NCBI RefSeq assembly: GCF_025642115.1
Contig: NZ_CP106753.1
Location: 1,015,501-1,079,500 of the forward strand
Direction of reading: 5' to 3'
Length of the DNA stretch: 64,000 nucleotides
Origin: Chitiniphilus purpureus
GTDB taxonomy: Bacteria > Pseudomonadota > Gammaproteobacteria > Burkholderiales > Chitinibacteraceae
Part shown: piece by piece, positions 25,898 to 34,891 of the stretch
How the letters are laid out: every line of letters starts with the position of its first letter
Position numbering within the stretch: position 1 is the stretch's first letter
Translations under genes and position numbers: made by a program
The notes under the pieces: model-generated
Told to the model about the DNA's origin: nothing
Database searches by the model: none
What the model saw: only the letters and a program-made list of their open reading frames with translations

Positions 25898-28428
25898 TAT
25901 TCCGAGATCGCTTTGAGGGCGCGCATTTCCGCGTCCAGGGTTTTGAATGTGTCCTTGCCGAAGATGCAGCCCTCCAGCCATTCCTGGATCGGGTTGGGTT
26001 TGATGAATTCGATTAGTACGGCGATACATAGTACTAACGCAATCAAGATGAAGCCCACTAGGGTGGCCCAGGCAAAAGGCAGGAGCAAGATAATTGCAGC
26101 CCCGAGGCCAAATCCTGCAGAAGCCAAGTAAAGCATGCCCAGCCCTTGCTTTCCTGATTGCATTTCTGATACGCCTTTTTTAACATCCCAATAAGCCATT
26201 GTCCCCGCCGCAAGTATCCCTAGCCCCTTCCCAATTCCTTTCATTAGGATGGACATCAAACTTGTCCAGCCTTGCCCAAGGCGCAATGTCGTGGTGGGTA
26301 TTTTAGCCACCACCGTGCCCAGTGCTTCGGCGATGGTACCGCCAAAGGCCGCCCAGCCGGCAAGGTGCCGCGCGCGGTTTTCGTCCAGATCCCGCCCGGT
26401 CTTGACCGATTTTTCCAGATCGCTGGTCAAACTGCCCAGTGCGGCCCATTGCGCCAAGGCGGCCAGCGCGCTGAAGCCCAGCGGCAAGTGGCCCTTGGCC
26501 CAGATGGCGGCGCGGTTCAGGCCGTTGCGCCAGCGCCCCGGGTTCAGTGCACGCAGATCAGCCACCCCAAGCGTCTTGGCCATTGCCACCGATTTGGCGC
26601 GCGGCTTCAAACCGCTTTGCACTGCCTTGAGTTCGTCCAGGTTCAACATCACCAGGAAGCGTTTCTTGCGCGTGCCTTCCAGCGATACGCCATCCACTTC
26701 CAGGCTGCGCAGGTGCCGGTTCAGCGCAGCCTTGAGCCCGTGCGGCGGCAGCGCCTCGCCGCGGGCCTTGATCAGTTCCTCGGCCAGATAGGATTGGAAG
26801 TCGCGCATGCTGCCGGTGAATTCCAGCCGCACGATGGCGGACTTGCTGACGACGCCCATGGCCACCAGCCCCTGCGGCAGTGCGCCGGCTTCGGCACAGG
26901 CCTTGAGCTTGTTCAGCGCGGTGCTGCCAGCCTGGACGATGAAGCGGCCCAGGATGTCGCTCTCGTTCTCCATGACCCGATCGAGTGCGCCGCCAACGCT
27001 GGCGATCATGCCGTCCCAGGGCAGCTTGGCCGGATCGATGTTGACCTGAGCGCCCTTGCTGATGATGCTGGCCAGTTGCTGCTGGTTGAGTACCAGTGCC
27101 CGCAGCAGCAGGTTCCGCTGGTCTTCCAGCGAGCCGTCCATCCACTCGTCGTAAAGATCGAAGCAGGCCTGCTTGTCCTGAGTGTCGGCAATGCACAGCG
27201 ATACCGTGGCGAGATAGACCTTGCCGCTGTCCAGGTTGGTCTCGTCGAAGTTGCATTGGAAGCTCTGCGCCATGCGTTGGCTTTTCATCCATGCGGCATG
27301 GGCGACGGCGAGCGGCGCAATGCGAGTGCGATCGAATTCGGCCAGTTGCTCGGTGAACTCGCGTTGAAACTGCTGGCGGGCGGCCTCGCTGTAGCTGTCG
27401 CGGTACTTCTGCCATGCCTCCTGCTGATACTCCCGCACCATGGTTGACGAGGGGTTGCGGGTGCGCAGGTAGTACGCCTCATCGAATTGCGCTGGCACAT
27501 AGGCGGGGTAGGAGAGGCCCCCCTGCGTGGCCCGCTGGCGCGCGTTGAAATCGGCGTCGCGGATCGCCTTGTCCTTGGCCTGTTCGTAAATGGCGGTGCG
27601 CAGGTCGCCGATGGTTGCGCTGATGGTCAGCTTGCGGCTACGGGCCGGTTGCTGCATGAAGGCATTGAGCGAACTGGTCATCAGCGCTGCCAGGTCCATG
27701 GCCAGGCCAGCCGGATCATTCAGTGCCAGGAACACCCCTTTGCCGCGGTTCAGATTCTCGAAGGCGTGGATCAGCCCAGCGGACTGCCCGCTGCGCGCAT
27801 TGAACTGTGCCGGGCTGAAGGCGAACGCCTGCTTGCGTGCGCCCTTGGCGTATTCGGCAATGTAGCCGGCGTGCAGGTGGATGCCACAGGCGTGGTTGTG
27901 CGCGCCAGAGCCCAGCCACTTGGCGACGTCGAACTCGCGCATGTGGCGCTTGCGGTAGTCGGCGCTCTGATGGCGCTGCCATACCGCCTGGGTCCATTCC
28001 ACGTCGGAAAAGCCGAACCATACCTTGCCGGCCTCAGTAGGGGTGGAGAGGGTGATGCAGCCGGCGATAATGCCGTTCTTGGCCGGATTGCACGGCACGA
28101 TCTTCTTGGGGTCGCCCTTGATGGCCGGCGGCGTGGGGCCGGCCTTGGGCATATCGAACGGCATGTAGTAGCCGTCGGGGGTGATGAAATAGCCGTGCCA
28201 GCGGTTGCGTTTCTCGTCGTACATGTACAGGTAGCCGCTACGCAACAGGCGCTGGGTGTACTGGGCCGCGCCTTGCAGATCGATCTTGGCGCCACCTTGA
28301 TCAGTGACGCTGAAACCGCCCTGGACTGCGGGGGCGCCGGCGTCGTGCGGGGCGATGGCATAGCGGGTCAGCAGGATGGGCAGCCCGCGCTTGTCGCACA
28401 TCTTGCACTTGGTCTGGCATTCGCTCAT
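25897..28428 (-). CDS. T6SS effector, VasX/BTH_I2691-like, with C-terminal pore-type membrane domain
   Basis: 843 residues. The N-terminus MSECQTKCKMCDKRGLPILL (Cys 4, 8, 11) and the following RSGYLYMYDE are typical of the VasX N-terminal region that recruits such toxins to the VgrG spike. The centre is alpha-helical and soluble. The end is strongly hydrophobic: segments near 650-670, 725-745 and 765-810 (FGLGAAIILLLPFAWATLVG, FILIALVLCIAVLIEFI), as in colicin-like pore formers that depolarise the target inner membrane. It lies directly downstream of vgrG and the DUF4123 adaptor and is coupled to DUF6708. GC drops in the last 130 codons, suggesting an exchanged toxin end. The toxic activity is inferred from family and layout. 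Confidence 0.85.
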   Translation of the reverse strand: MSECQTKCKMCDKRGLPILLTRYAIAPHDAGAPAVQGGFSVTDQGGAKIDLQGAAQYTQRLLRSGYLYMYDEKRNRWHGYFITPDGYYMPFDMPKAGPTPPAIKGDPKKIVPCNPAKNGIIAGCITLSTPTEAGKVWFGFSDVEWTQAVWQRHQSADYRKRHMREFDVAKWLGSGAHNHACGIHLHAGYIAEYAKGARKQAFAFSPAQFNARSGQSAGLIHAFENLNRGKGVFLALNDPAGLAMDLAALMTSSLNAFMQQPARSRKLTISATIGDLRTAIYEQAKDKAIRDADFNARQRATQGGLSYPAYVPAQFDEAYYLRTRNPSSTMVREYQQEAWQKYRDSYSEAARQQFQREFTEQLAEFDRTRIAPLAVAHAAWMKSQRMAQSFQCNFDETNLDSGKVYLATVSLCIADTQDKQACFDLYDEWMDGSLEDQRNLLLRALVLNQQQLASIISKGAQVNIDPAKLPWDGMIASVGGALDRVMENESDILGRFIVQAGSTALNKLKACAEAGALPQGLVAMGVVSKSAIVRLEFTGSMRDFQSYLAEELIKARGEALPPHGLKAALNRHLRSLEVDGVSLEGTRKKRFLVMLNLDELKAVQSGLKPRAKSVAMAKTLGVADLRALNPGRWRNGLNRAAIWAKGHLPLGFSALAALAQWAALGSLTSDLEKSVKTGRDLDENRARHLAGWAAFGGTIAEALGTVVAKIPTTTLRLGQGWTSLMSILMKGIGKGLGILAAGTMAYWDVKKGVSEMQSGKQGLGMLYLASAGFGLGAAIILLLPFAWATLVGFILIALVLCIAVLIEFIKPNPIQEWLEGCIFGKDTFKTLDAEMRALKAISE

Positions 28429-28452
28429 GGCTCGGTATTCTCGAAAAGCGGG

Positions 28453-29307
28453 TCAGTGTTGGGCATGGCCGGCAATCGCGGCCCATTGATGTGGTTCGAT
28501 CAGCGCACAGGCATCGGCATAGGTGGTTGCGCCGGTATTGACGCGCGCCAGTACACGTTGGATCAGGTCATGCAGATGGAATGACGCGCCGTGGCGCAAT
28601 GCCTGTACGGCAAATTCGGCCAGGTCGGCGGCGTCCTGCAGCCCGTAGCGCTGCTGCGCTGTGCTCAGGGCCGCCTCTACTTGCCTTGCCAGCGGAACGA
28701 AGGCCGACAGATCAGCCCATGCCGGGCTAGCCGGCGCCAGCCAGTTGGCCAGCACGGCGTTGATCAATCCCACTTGGTCCAGTTGCACGCGTTGCTGCCG
28801 GCTCGCACCCCAGTATTGGCAGGATTCGGCGGCAACGGGCCGTGGGATGCTGACCCATTGATGCTTCAATAAGCAAGTCCACTGCGTCGTTGGGCCGAAC
28901 AGGTCGGCGAGCTGATCCGGGTTCAGCAGCCAGGTCAGATGCACAAAGACGCGTGGGTCGTAATAGCGCAGCAGTGCCCGGCCTTGTGGCGAACGCAGCA
29001 GCAGGTGGTTGCTGAAATGGCGGACGAGCGCGTCGGTATCGCCGCCGGGAATGTGCAGCAGGCAGGCGAGCAGAGCATCGGCCTCGCCCTGCTCCGCAGC
29101 CAGCAGGTTGTCGCACAGCAGCACCAACTGCGGCGCGCTCAGCTCGCCCAGCGGCAATAGTGCGGGCATCTTGTCCGCATCCGATTGCAATTGGACAGGC
29201 ACGAGCGGGCGCAGCGGCAAGGCCTCGTGCCAGGCGGCCGGATTGAGCGCAAAACGATCGACGATGGCGTAGTGGTGTCGGGCCAGCAGTGCTTGGTGCG
29301 GCATCAT
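28453..29307 (-). CDS. DUF4123 T6SS effector adaptor/chaperone
   Basis: 284 residues, soluble. The DUF4123 signature includes the central LLRYYDPRVFVHLTWLLNP and an N-terminal HHYAIVDRFALNPAAW. These adaptors (Tap/TEC type) load a specific effector onto its cognate VgrG in the donor cytoplasm and are usually coded between the two, exactly as here. The start is one base after the vgrG stop (two ATG codons at 29307 and 29304), so translation is likely coupled; the effector begins 24 bases after its stop. Confidence 0.85.
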   Translation of the reverse strand: MMPHQALLARHHYAIVDRFALNPAAWHEALPLRPLVPVQLQSDADKMPALLPLGELSAPQLVLLCDNLLAAEQGEADALLACLLHIPGGDTDALVRHFSNHLLLRSPQGRALLRYYDPRVFVHLTWLLNPDQLADLFGPTTQWTCLLKHQWVSIPRPVAAESCQYWGASRQQRVQLDQVGLINAVLANWLAPASPAWADLSAFVPLARQVEAALSTAQQRYGLQDAADLAEFAVQALRHGASFHLHDLIQRVLARVNTGATTYADACALIEPHQWAAIAGHAQH

Positions 29308-29308
29308 T

Positions 29309-31933
29309 TCAGTTCCCGACCGGAACGGTCGCCCCGCCCTGAGCCACCGCTACTTGATTCTGCGCTGCGCAAAGCTTGCCCTGCGGCGTGGTGTTCTTGA
29401 CCGCGATGCTGGTCGGCCCCGCCAGGCTGTAGCTCGCCGCCTTCAGGCTCTGGCTGCCCGGTGCGTGGATCTCGATGTTGCCGCCCTTGAGCCGGATATA
29501 TGCCCCGCCGCAGGTCAGCAGCAACTCTTCCTGCGCCACCAGTTCCAGCTTTTCCTTGTTGGCATGGATGCGCACATTCTGGTCGCCGACGATCTCCACA
29601 TCGCCACTCTGCGCCTGCAGCTGCGCATGGCCCTTCGCGGTGATCAATTTGAGATTCACCTTGTCCACCACCCCCTGCACGAACAGGCTGATCCGGCTGC
29701 CGACGTTGTGAATCCAACGGCGGGCGGTGCTCTGCTGGGTGTCGCGCTGGCTGAGGGTGTCCAGGTTCTGCCCGCTGTTCAGCACCAGGGCGTGGGCAGT
29801 GGTCAGCGCGATGCCGGCCGGGGCGCTGGCGAGCAGGATGGGTTGCTGGCCAGGTTGCTCCTTCGCGGTCTTGCCTTGTTCGTCGGTGTTGGAACCGGCT
29901 TCCCAGGCCTTGAGCGCTTCGTTCAGGTGATCCAGGTGGCCGTGCTGGGTCTTGGCTTGCTTTTCGCCTTCAACATCCACCGTGTCCGGGCCGATCTCAG
30001 CCGGGTCGGCCAGTTGGTGTTGCGCGGTGTCGCTGAGGGTCTGTGCCAGTTGTTGCGCGGCTTCAAGCTGCGCCTGGGCCTGCGCCCGGTCCAGTTGCTG
30101 GCCGGCGGCGCCGGGCTGGGCTTCGGTGCTGAGCAGCAGCCCGTGCGCGGCGCGCAGGGCACCGGCGTGGTCGGTGCGCAGTTCGAAGCCGTCGCCACGG
30201 GGTTCAGCCTTGCCATCACGGCGCGGGTGGGCGAGGTAGCCCTGGTTGAGCTGGGTCTTGCCGTGTTCGGACGAGAGCTTGAGGCGCAGCTCGCCCTGGG
30301 TGTCGTCGAACAGCAGCTCGTTGTAGCGGGTGGTGCCGAACTCCTGGCTCTTGATGCCGGACAGGGTGTGGTTGGCCGGCAGGCTGCCGGCGCCGGAGAA
30401 GGTGGGCGGCAGGTGGCTGCCGTTGTAGAGGGTGCCGACCACCAGCGGCCGGTCGATGTCGCCCTCCACGAAGTCCACCAGCACTTCCTGGCCGATGCGC
30501 GGGATGAACTGGTGGCCCCACTGCGCCCCGGCGCTGGGGTAGGCGACGCGGAGCCAGCAGCTGGAACGCTCGTCCTGGTTGGCGCCGAAGTCCGGGTGTT
30601 CCGGGCGGCGCTGCCAGTGCAGCTGCACCTTGATCCGGCCGTAGGGGTCGGTATGCACTTCCTGGCCGGCCGGGCCGACCACGGTGGCGGTCTGCACGCC
30701 GGGGGCGGTGGGCCTGGCATGCTCGGTGTGGCTGTATAAAGGCGGCAGCGGGATGCCGCGGCGCTGGGCGTCGAAGTCGACCTGGAACGGCGCGGCCTCC
30801 CCAGCGGATTCGCCCAACTGGGCCAGCAATCCGCCCGGCAGGTTGTTGCGGGCGCGGAAGGTGAGCCGGGTGGCGACGAACTCGCGCTGCTCGGGCGCGT
30901 CGGCGTCGTGGTGTGGGTGGTCGCGCAGCTGGAACCATTCGCCCACCCGCAGGCTGCGCAGTGTGCCGCTGCCGGCAAAGCCCTTTTTGTGCGCATCCAG
31001 CGCCTGCTGGCGCAGCCGGGCATAGCGGGCCAGCGCGTCGTCGTCGCTGGCGTAGTACAGCGTCTGCGCGTCGTAGTCCGCCAAGGTGCGCTCGGCCTGC
31101 GCGCCACCGTCGCCCTGGTCGATCCCCGTGCCGTCCTGGGCCTGCAGCGTCGCCACCGGCCGGTAGTCGAAGCTGGCCAGCGCCACCTGGGCGGTGCCCA
31201 GCTGGCGGGCGCTGGTCCAGCCGGTGAGGCTGTCCTCGGTCTCGGTGGCATCGGCGCGATGGAAGCGCACGCTGCCCTGCTGGGCCTGCGGCAGCGCATA
31301 GGGGTCGTCGAACACCACCAGCGTCACCTTGGGCGTGTCACCGGCGGCGTGGTCGAAGCGATAGGCCAGCCCTTCCTCGGCCAGCAGCCGGCTGACGAAG
31401 GCGAGATCGGTCTCGCGGTACTGCAGGCAATAGGAGCGCAGCGGGTAGGTCTCGCGCAGTTCGAAGCGCACGGCAAAGCCGGCGGCGAACACCGGGTTGC
31501 CGGCCAGGTGTTCATCGAGCACGGCGCGGACGAGGTCGGGGACGGTGCGGTCCTGGAACACCCGGCTGGTACGACGGTGGGCCAGCAGCGCGAGCGGGGG
31601 TTCGATGGTCAGCGCATAGCGGGCGAAGCCGCCGTCGGCGGGCAGCGCCTCGGCGCGGGTGATGACGCCACCGCGCACCAGCTCACCGCCGTCGGCGGTC
31701 AGGATGCCGAGCTGGGCGGGCAGGCCGAGCAGGGATTTGAGTTCCAGATCGACCGACGGCGACAGGCATTCAACGCGGTAGCGGTAAGGCTGGGACAGCG
31801 CCTCGCTGCCCGTGGCGCTGTGCGGCAGCAGCGTCCCGCCCCAATGCGCCCCGTCGCCCAGCTGCAGCGTGACCAGCCGCTGGTCCTGCGTAAAGGCGCT
31901 GGCGAACGAGGACAGCAGGGTGGCGAGGTCCAT
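29309..31933 (-). CDS. vgrG: T6SS tip protein VgrG with DUF2345 extension
   Basis: 874 residues. The N-terminal 450 or so form the gp27/gp5-like VgrG core (RLVTLQLGD at the start, PYRYRVECLSP, later DPYGRIKVQLHWQ and CWLRVAYPSAGAQWG, then PRIGQEVLVDFVEGDIDRPL). A DUF2345 beta-helix-like region follows near 690-810 (QAQSGDVEIVGDQNVRIHAN). It forms the spike that carries effectors through the T6SS tube. No enzymatic C-terminal domain was seen, so cargo is delivered by the adaptor and effector downstream. No other T6SS structural genes are in the window, making this an orphan vgrG island. GC matches the chromosome, unlike the effector 3' end. Confidence 0.93.
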   Translation of the reverse strand: MDLATLLSSFASAFTQDQRLVTLQLGDGAHWGGTLLPHSATGSEALSQPYRYRVECLSPSVDLELKSLLGLPAQLGILTADGGELVRGGVITRAEALPADGGFARYALTIEPPLALLAHRRTSRVFQDRTVPDLVRAVLDEHLAGNPVFAAGFAVRFELRETYPLRSYCLQYRETDLAFVSRLLAEEGLAYRFDHAAGDTPKVTLVVFDDPYALPQAQQGSVRFHRADATETEDSLTGWTSARQLGTAQVALASFDYRPVATLQAQDGTGIDQGDGGAQAERTLADYDAQTLYYASDDDALARYARLRQQALDAHKKGFAGSGTLRSLRVGEWFQLRDHPHHDADAPEQREFVATRLTFRARNNLPGGLLAQLGESAGEAAPFQVDFDAQRRGIPLPPLYSHTEHARPTAPGVQTATVVGPAGQEVHTDPYGRIKVQLHWQRRPEHPDFGANQDERSSCWLRVAYPSAGAQWGHQFIPRIGQEVLVDFVEGDIDRPLVVGTLYNGSHLPPTFSGAGSLPANHTLSGIKSQEFGTTRYNELLFDDTQGELRLKLSSEHGKTQLNQGYLAHPRRDGKAEPRGDGFELRTDHAGALRAAHGLLLSTEAQPGAAGQQLDRAQAQAQLEAAQQLAQTLSDTAQHQLADPAEIGPDTVDVEGEKQAKTQHGHLDHLNEALKAWEAGSNTDEQGKTAKEQPGQQPILLASAPAGIALTTAHALVLNSGQNLDTLSQRDTQQSTARRWIHNVGSRISLFVQGVVDKVNLKLITAKGHAQLQAQSGDVEIVGDQNVRIHANKEKLELVAQEELLLTCGGAYIRLKGGNIEIHAPGSQSLKAASYSLAGPTSIAVKNTTPQGKLCAAQNQVAVAQGGATVPVGN

Positions 31934-32372
31934 GGGATGCTTGAGAAAGGGTGTCAGGAAGCCGAAATAATACCAGCGGGGTAAGCTTTACTCAAAGGAC
32001 ATAGGAGAGGCGGACAAAATAGCCGATGCACGTTTGGCCACCCCGTATCAGTTGTATCCGCTGCATCCGGGCTGCGCTCGTCACCGCGTCGACACCGGTG
32101 GGGCCGGATTACAAATCGGCCGTTTTCGATGTTGCATTGCATCGTCGTCATGCCGCCGCATCTGGACCGGGGCCAGCTTGGCTGACACCCGGGGCTTTAC
32201 CAGGCGGGCTGCCGATGCACCGGAACCCCGGCATGCAGGATGCGCTGCCACGCGTGGCTGGCCGACCGCATCTTGTGGCTGCCGCCCTGTCCTGCCTGCG
32301 TTTCGCGCTGCCAGCCAGAACCGCTGTGCCGGGTTTGGTCGGCCGCTTGACGCCGCAGCCAGGCCGACGGGT
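31934..32372. other. Non-coding spacer between vgrG and soxR
   Basis: About 440 bases upstream of vgrG. Reading frames through it (for example on the plus strand from 32026) have biased composition with no domain-like pattern and run into the antisense of soxR. It likely holds the vgrG promoter; no element was recognised. Confidence 0.4.
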
Positions 32373-32906
32373 CTATTCTTCGGGGTCGCGATGCGCTGCG
32401 CCGGGGAGCCGGGCCATGTGGCCGTCGAGCGCCGCGGCCCCCGGACCCATGGGATCGATCAGTTGCGGACCGGGCCCATGCGCGGCCAGCTCATCGTGCG
32501 GATTGCGCAGCGGGCAGGCCTGCATCGACAGGCAGCCGCAGCCGATGCACCCCGTCAATGTGTCGCGCAGACGCGTCAACTGAGCGATACGCTCGTCCAG
32601 CGCCGCTTGCCAGTGCGCCGACAGCCGCGCCCAGTCCTTCGGGGTCGGCGTGCGCTCCTGTGGCAGCGACTGCAGTGCCGACTGGATCTCCGTGAGGCCG
32701 ATGCCCAGACGCTGCGCCACCTTGATGATGGCCACGCGCCGCAACATCTCGCGTGCATAGCGGCGCTGGTTGCCGCTGCTGCGTGTGCTGTGGATCAAGC
32801 CCTTGGCTTCGTAGAAGCGCAGCGCCGAGACCGCGACGCCGCTGCGGGCGGCCAGTTCGCCCACCGTCAGCCACTGCACCTTTGCGGACGAACTGAATTT
32901 GTTCAT
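32373..32906 (-). CDS. soxR: Redox-sensitive MerR-family activator SoxR
   Basis: 177 residues. The N-terminal MerR winged helix ([20 protein letters not shown]) and dimerisation helix are followed by the [2Fe-2S] cluster motif [12 protein letters not shown] with C120, C123, C125 and C131 in the exact SoxR spacing. Oxidation of the cluster by redox-cycling compounds or superoxide activates transcription by twisting a promoter with an over-long spacer. The protein has about 25 residues beyond the usual E. coli length. It is divergent from a flavin reductase/monooxygenase operon with a sox box between, so it controls that operon directly, as in many non-enteric bacteria that lack soxS. Confidence 0.95.
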   Translation of the reverse strand: MNKFSSSAKVQWLTVGELAARSGVAVSALRFYEAKGLIHSTRSSGNQRRYAREMLRRVAIIKVAQRLGIGLTEIQSALQSLPQERTPTPKDWARLSAHWQAALDERIAQLTRLRDTLTGCIGCGCLSMQACPLRNPHDELAAHGPGPQLIDPMGPGAAALDGHMARLPGAAHRDPEE

Positions 32907-32919
32907 ACGGTGGTTCCGC

Positions 32920-32950
32920 TTGACCTCAAGTTAACTTCAGCTTTTACCCT
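32920..32950 (+). promoter_or_regulatory. SoxR-controlled promoter with sox box
   Basis: TTGACC (-35, 32920-32925) and TACCCT (-10, 32945-32950) are separated by 19 bases, the MerR-family spacer. Between them is CCTCAAGTTAACTTCAGC (32924-32941), differing from the palindromic sox box CCTCAAGTTAACTTGAGG at two positions. It lies between the divergent soxR and flavin reductase genes. Confidence 0.93.
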
Positions 32951-32988
32951 GTCGCTGACTGATGCACAACCAGGGAGACCCCACCGTG

Positions 32989-33555
32989 ATGCAACCCTTG
33001 AACGTGGCACTGATCTACGGCAGCGCGCGCAGCGGGCGCTTTTGCGACGTGATCGCCAACTGGGTCGGCGCGCATGTCGCCGGTGCGCCGGATCTGGCGC
33101 TGCTGCCCATCGATCCGGCCGCTGCCTGGCGCACGGCCGACGAGGCCGCCCTCGTGCAGCTGCGGCAGCAGTTGGCCCGGGCCGATGCCTTCATCGTAGT
33201 CACCCCCGAGTACAACCATGGCTATCCGGCGCCGCTCAAATGGCTGATCGACGCGGGCTACGCCGAGTGGCACGCCAAGCCGGTCGGCTTTGTCTGCTAC
33301 GGCGGGGTATCGGGGGGACTGCGCGCGGTGGAGCAGCTGCGCCAGGTGTTTGCCGAACTGCATGCGGTGACGCTGCGCGACACCGTCAGCTTCGCGCATC
33401 CGCAGGATCGGTTCGGTGCCGATGGCGTGCTGCCTGCGCCGGAGGCGCGGCGCGCCGAACGCTCGCTGGCGCGGATGCTGGCGCAGCTGCGCTGGTGGGG
33501 CGGCATGCTGCGCGCTGCCCGTGCGGCAGTGCCTTACCAGCAGGTGCTGGCCTGA
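32989..33555 (+). CDS. NADPH-dependent FMN reductase family oxidoreductase
   Basis: 188 residues, cytoplasmic flavodoxin-like fold. LNVALIYGSARSGRFCDVIA is the FMN phosphate-binding start and VVTPEYNHGYPAPLKWLID is the signature of this family, which reduces quinones, flavins or azo compounds with NAD(P)H. It is the first gene behind the sox box, consistent with removal of redox-cycling quinones. The start is the ATG at 32989 or the GTG just before it at 32986, both behind GGGAG; the earlier ATG at 32962 has no ribosome-binding site and lies too close to the promoter. Confidence 0.92.
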   Translation: MQPLNVALIYGSARSGRFCDVIANWVGAHVAGAPDLALLPIDPAAAWRTADEAALVQLRQQLARADAFIVVTPEYNHGYPAPLKWLIDAGYAEWHAKPVGFVCYGGVSGGLRAVEQLRQVFAELHAVTLRDTVSFAHPQDRFGADGVLPAPEARRAERSLARMLAQLRWWGGMLRAARAAVPYQQVLA

Positions 33556-33612
33556 GCGCCGCCATCCCGCCGGACCACCCGTTTCACTGATGCCATTGAC
33601 CACGGAGCCTTC

Positions 33613-33942
33613 ATGCCATCGCCCCAGCTTGCTTCCCTGTTCACGCTCCAGGTCGAATTCCAGGTCGATCCATCACGCCAGCACGCGTTGCTGCATGCCC
33701 TCGCCGACGAGGTGGCGCGCCAGTGCCAGGGCCAGTCGGGCTTTGTCAGTGCCCGCTTCTACGCCAGCGAGGATGGCGACCGGGTGATCAACCGTACCCA
33801 GTGGCTGACCCGCGAATCGTGGGAAGCCACGTTCGGCGCGGCGCAGGCGCAGGCGGCGCTGGACGCGGTGCTGGGCTGCCATGGCGCACGCGCCGTCGGT
33901 CTTGACACCTTGCGTGTGGTGCGCGAGGTGGCGCCGGCCTGA
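33613..33942 (+). CDS. ABM-domain (antibiotic biosynthesis monooxygenase-like) protein
   Basis: 109 residues. A single dimeric alpha/beta-barrel ABM domain: LASLFTLQVEFQVDPSRQHA, a GFVSARFYAS strand and the INRTQWLTRESWEATF helix. Family members oxidise quinol-type compounds or bind small aromatics without a cofactor. GGAG 5 nt upstream. It lies 57 bases after the flavin reductase on the same strand, so the two probably form one SoxR-induced operon. The catalytic role is inferred; the substrate is unknown. Confidence 0.85.
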   Translation: MPSPQLASLFTLQVEFQVDPSRQHALLHALADEVARQCQGQSGFVSARFYASEDGDRVINRTQWLTRESWEATFGAAQAQAALDAVLGCHGARAVGLDTLRVVREVAPA

Positions 33943-33967
33943 GGCAGGCCGGCTGGCAGGGCGTGCG

Positions 33968-34891
33968 CTATCCGGCCGGTTTGCTGGTCTTGGCCGCGAG
34001 CTTGTCCAGCGCGTCGGGGACGAAGCGTTCGGAAAACCCGGCGATGAACGACAGCAGCACGATGCCGGGCAAGGGATTGGCGCCCGGATTGGGGATTTCG
34101 CCCGAGATCAGTCCGCTGCGGGAGAGGTAGAGCATCACGATGGCCGAGATCATGCCGACGATCTGCGCGGTAAAGAGGCCCACCCTGCCTGCGCTCAGGC
34201 TGCTGATCGATTGGTAGGGCACGAACCTGGGCATGGCGGTCTGGCTGTTCTTTTCCTCATCCATCCTGGCGCGTCGACAGATGCTGATGTAGGCCCCCAG
34301 CAGGCCGAAGATGGATGCCACGGCGATCTGGTCCAGGTGAAAGCGGCCCGGATCGAAATGGTCCTTGGCCGCCAGATACAACCAACCGACGGATTCGAGC
34401 AGCAGCAGCGTGGTCAGCAGCACGAAAAGGCGCATCGAATTGAGATGCTGGTCCAATGCCACCGCCTTGCGGAACACCCATTGCGATTCCTTTTGAAAGG
34501 CGATGGCCTGGGCCAGCAGCGTCTCGGGCGTGCCCTTGCGGATCTCCTCGTCGACCTGGATCAGCAGGGCGTTGTCCTTGGTCAGGTTCTGGTTCTTGAA
34601 TTTGGCGGCAAGGACCTGCGTCCTGACCTGCAATTCCTCCCGGCCCATCAATTTCAGCGCCAGCATTTCCATCTCGAACAGCGAGCGCCACGAGGCCCGG
34701 CACGACAGCAGGGTATCGATGCGTTCCTGGGTCGCCGGATCGAGGTGGCGGGCGCTGTCCCTGGATAGCCGCTGCAGATCGGCCAGCACCTGCTCCAAAT
34801 AGGAGCGCGCGTAAAGCTGTACCGTTCTTTCCTCGCGGTAGGCGAGGACCTTGCGTTTGCAGCGGATCAGATAGCGGTAAAGGCCGAGCAT
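33968..34891 (-). CDS. Integral membrane protein of unknown function
   Basis: 307 residues. The N-terminal half is charged and helical with coiled-coil character (RTVQLYARSYLEQVLADLQR). Then come hydrophobic segments near 175-195 (MRLFVLLTTLLLLESVGWLY), about 210-225 (IAVASIFGLLGAYISI), about 255-275 (VGLFTAQIVGMISAIVMLYL) and about 285-300 (PLPGIVLLSFIAGFSERFVP). GGGGAGG 5 nt before the ATG at 34891 is a strong start. No family recognised; the last segment with GFSERF recalls membrane proteins annotated only as hypothetical. It lies downstream of, but convergent to, the SoxR operon, so no shared transcription. Confidence 0.75.
   Translation of the reverse strand: MLGLYRYLIRCKRKVLAYREERTVQLYARSYLEQVLADLQRLSRDSARHLDPATQERIDTLLSCRASWRSLFEMEMLALKLMGREELQVRTQVLAAKFKNQNLTKDNALLIQVDEEIRKGTPETLLAQAIAFQKESQWVFRKAVALDQHLNSMRLFVLLTTLLLLESVGWLYLAAKDHFDPGRFHLDQIAVASIFGLLGAYISICRRARMDEEKNSQTAMPRFVPYQSISSLSAGRVGLFTAQIVGMISAIVMLYLSRSGLISGEIPNPGANPLPGIVLLSFIAGFSERFVPDALDKLAAKTSKPAG

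Noticed and set aside
32026..32583. Plus-strand open frames upstream of and antisense to soxR
   Set aside because: Biased composition, no family motif, and overlap with the well-supported soxR gene.
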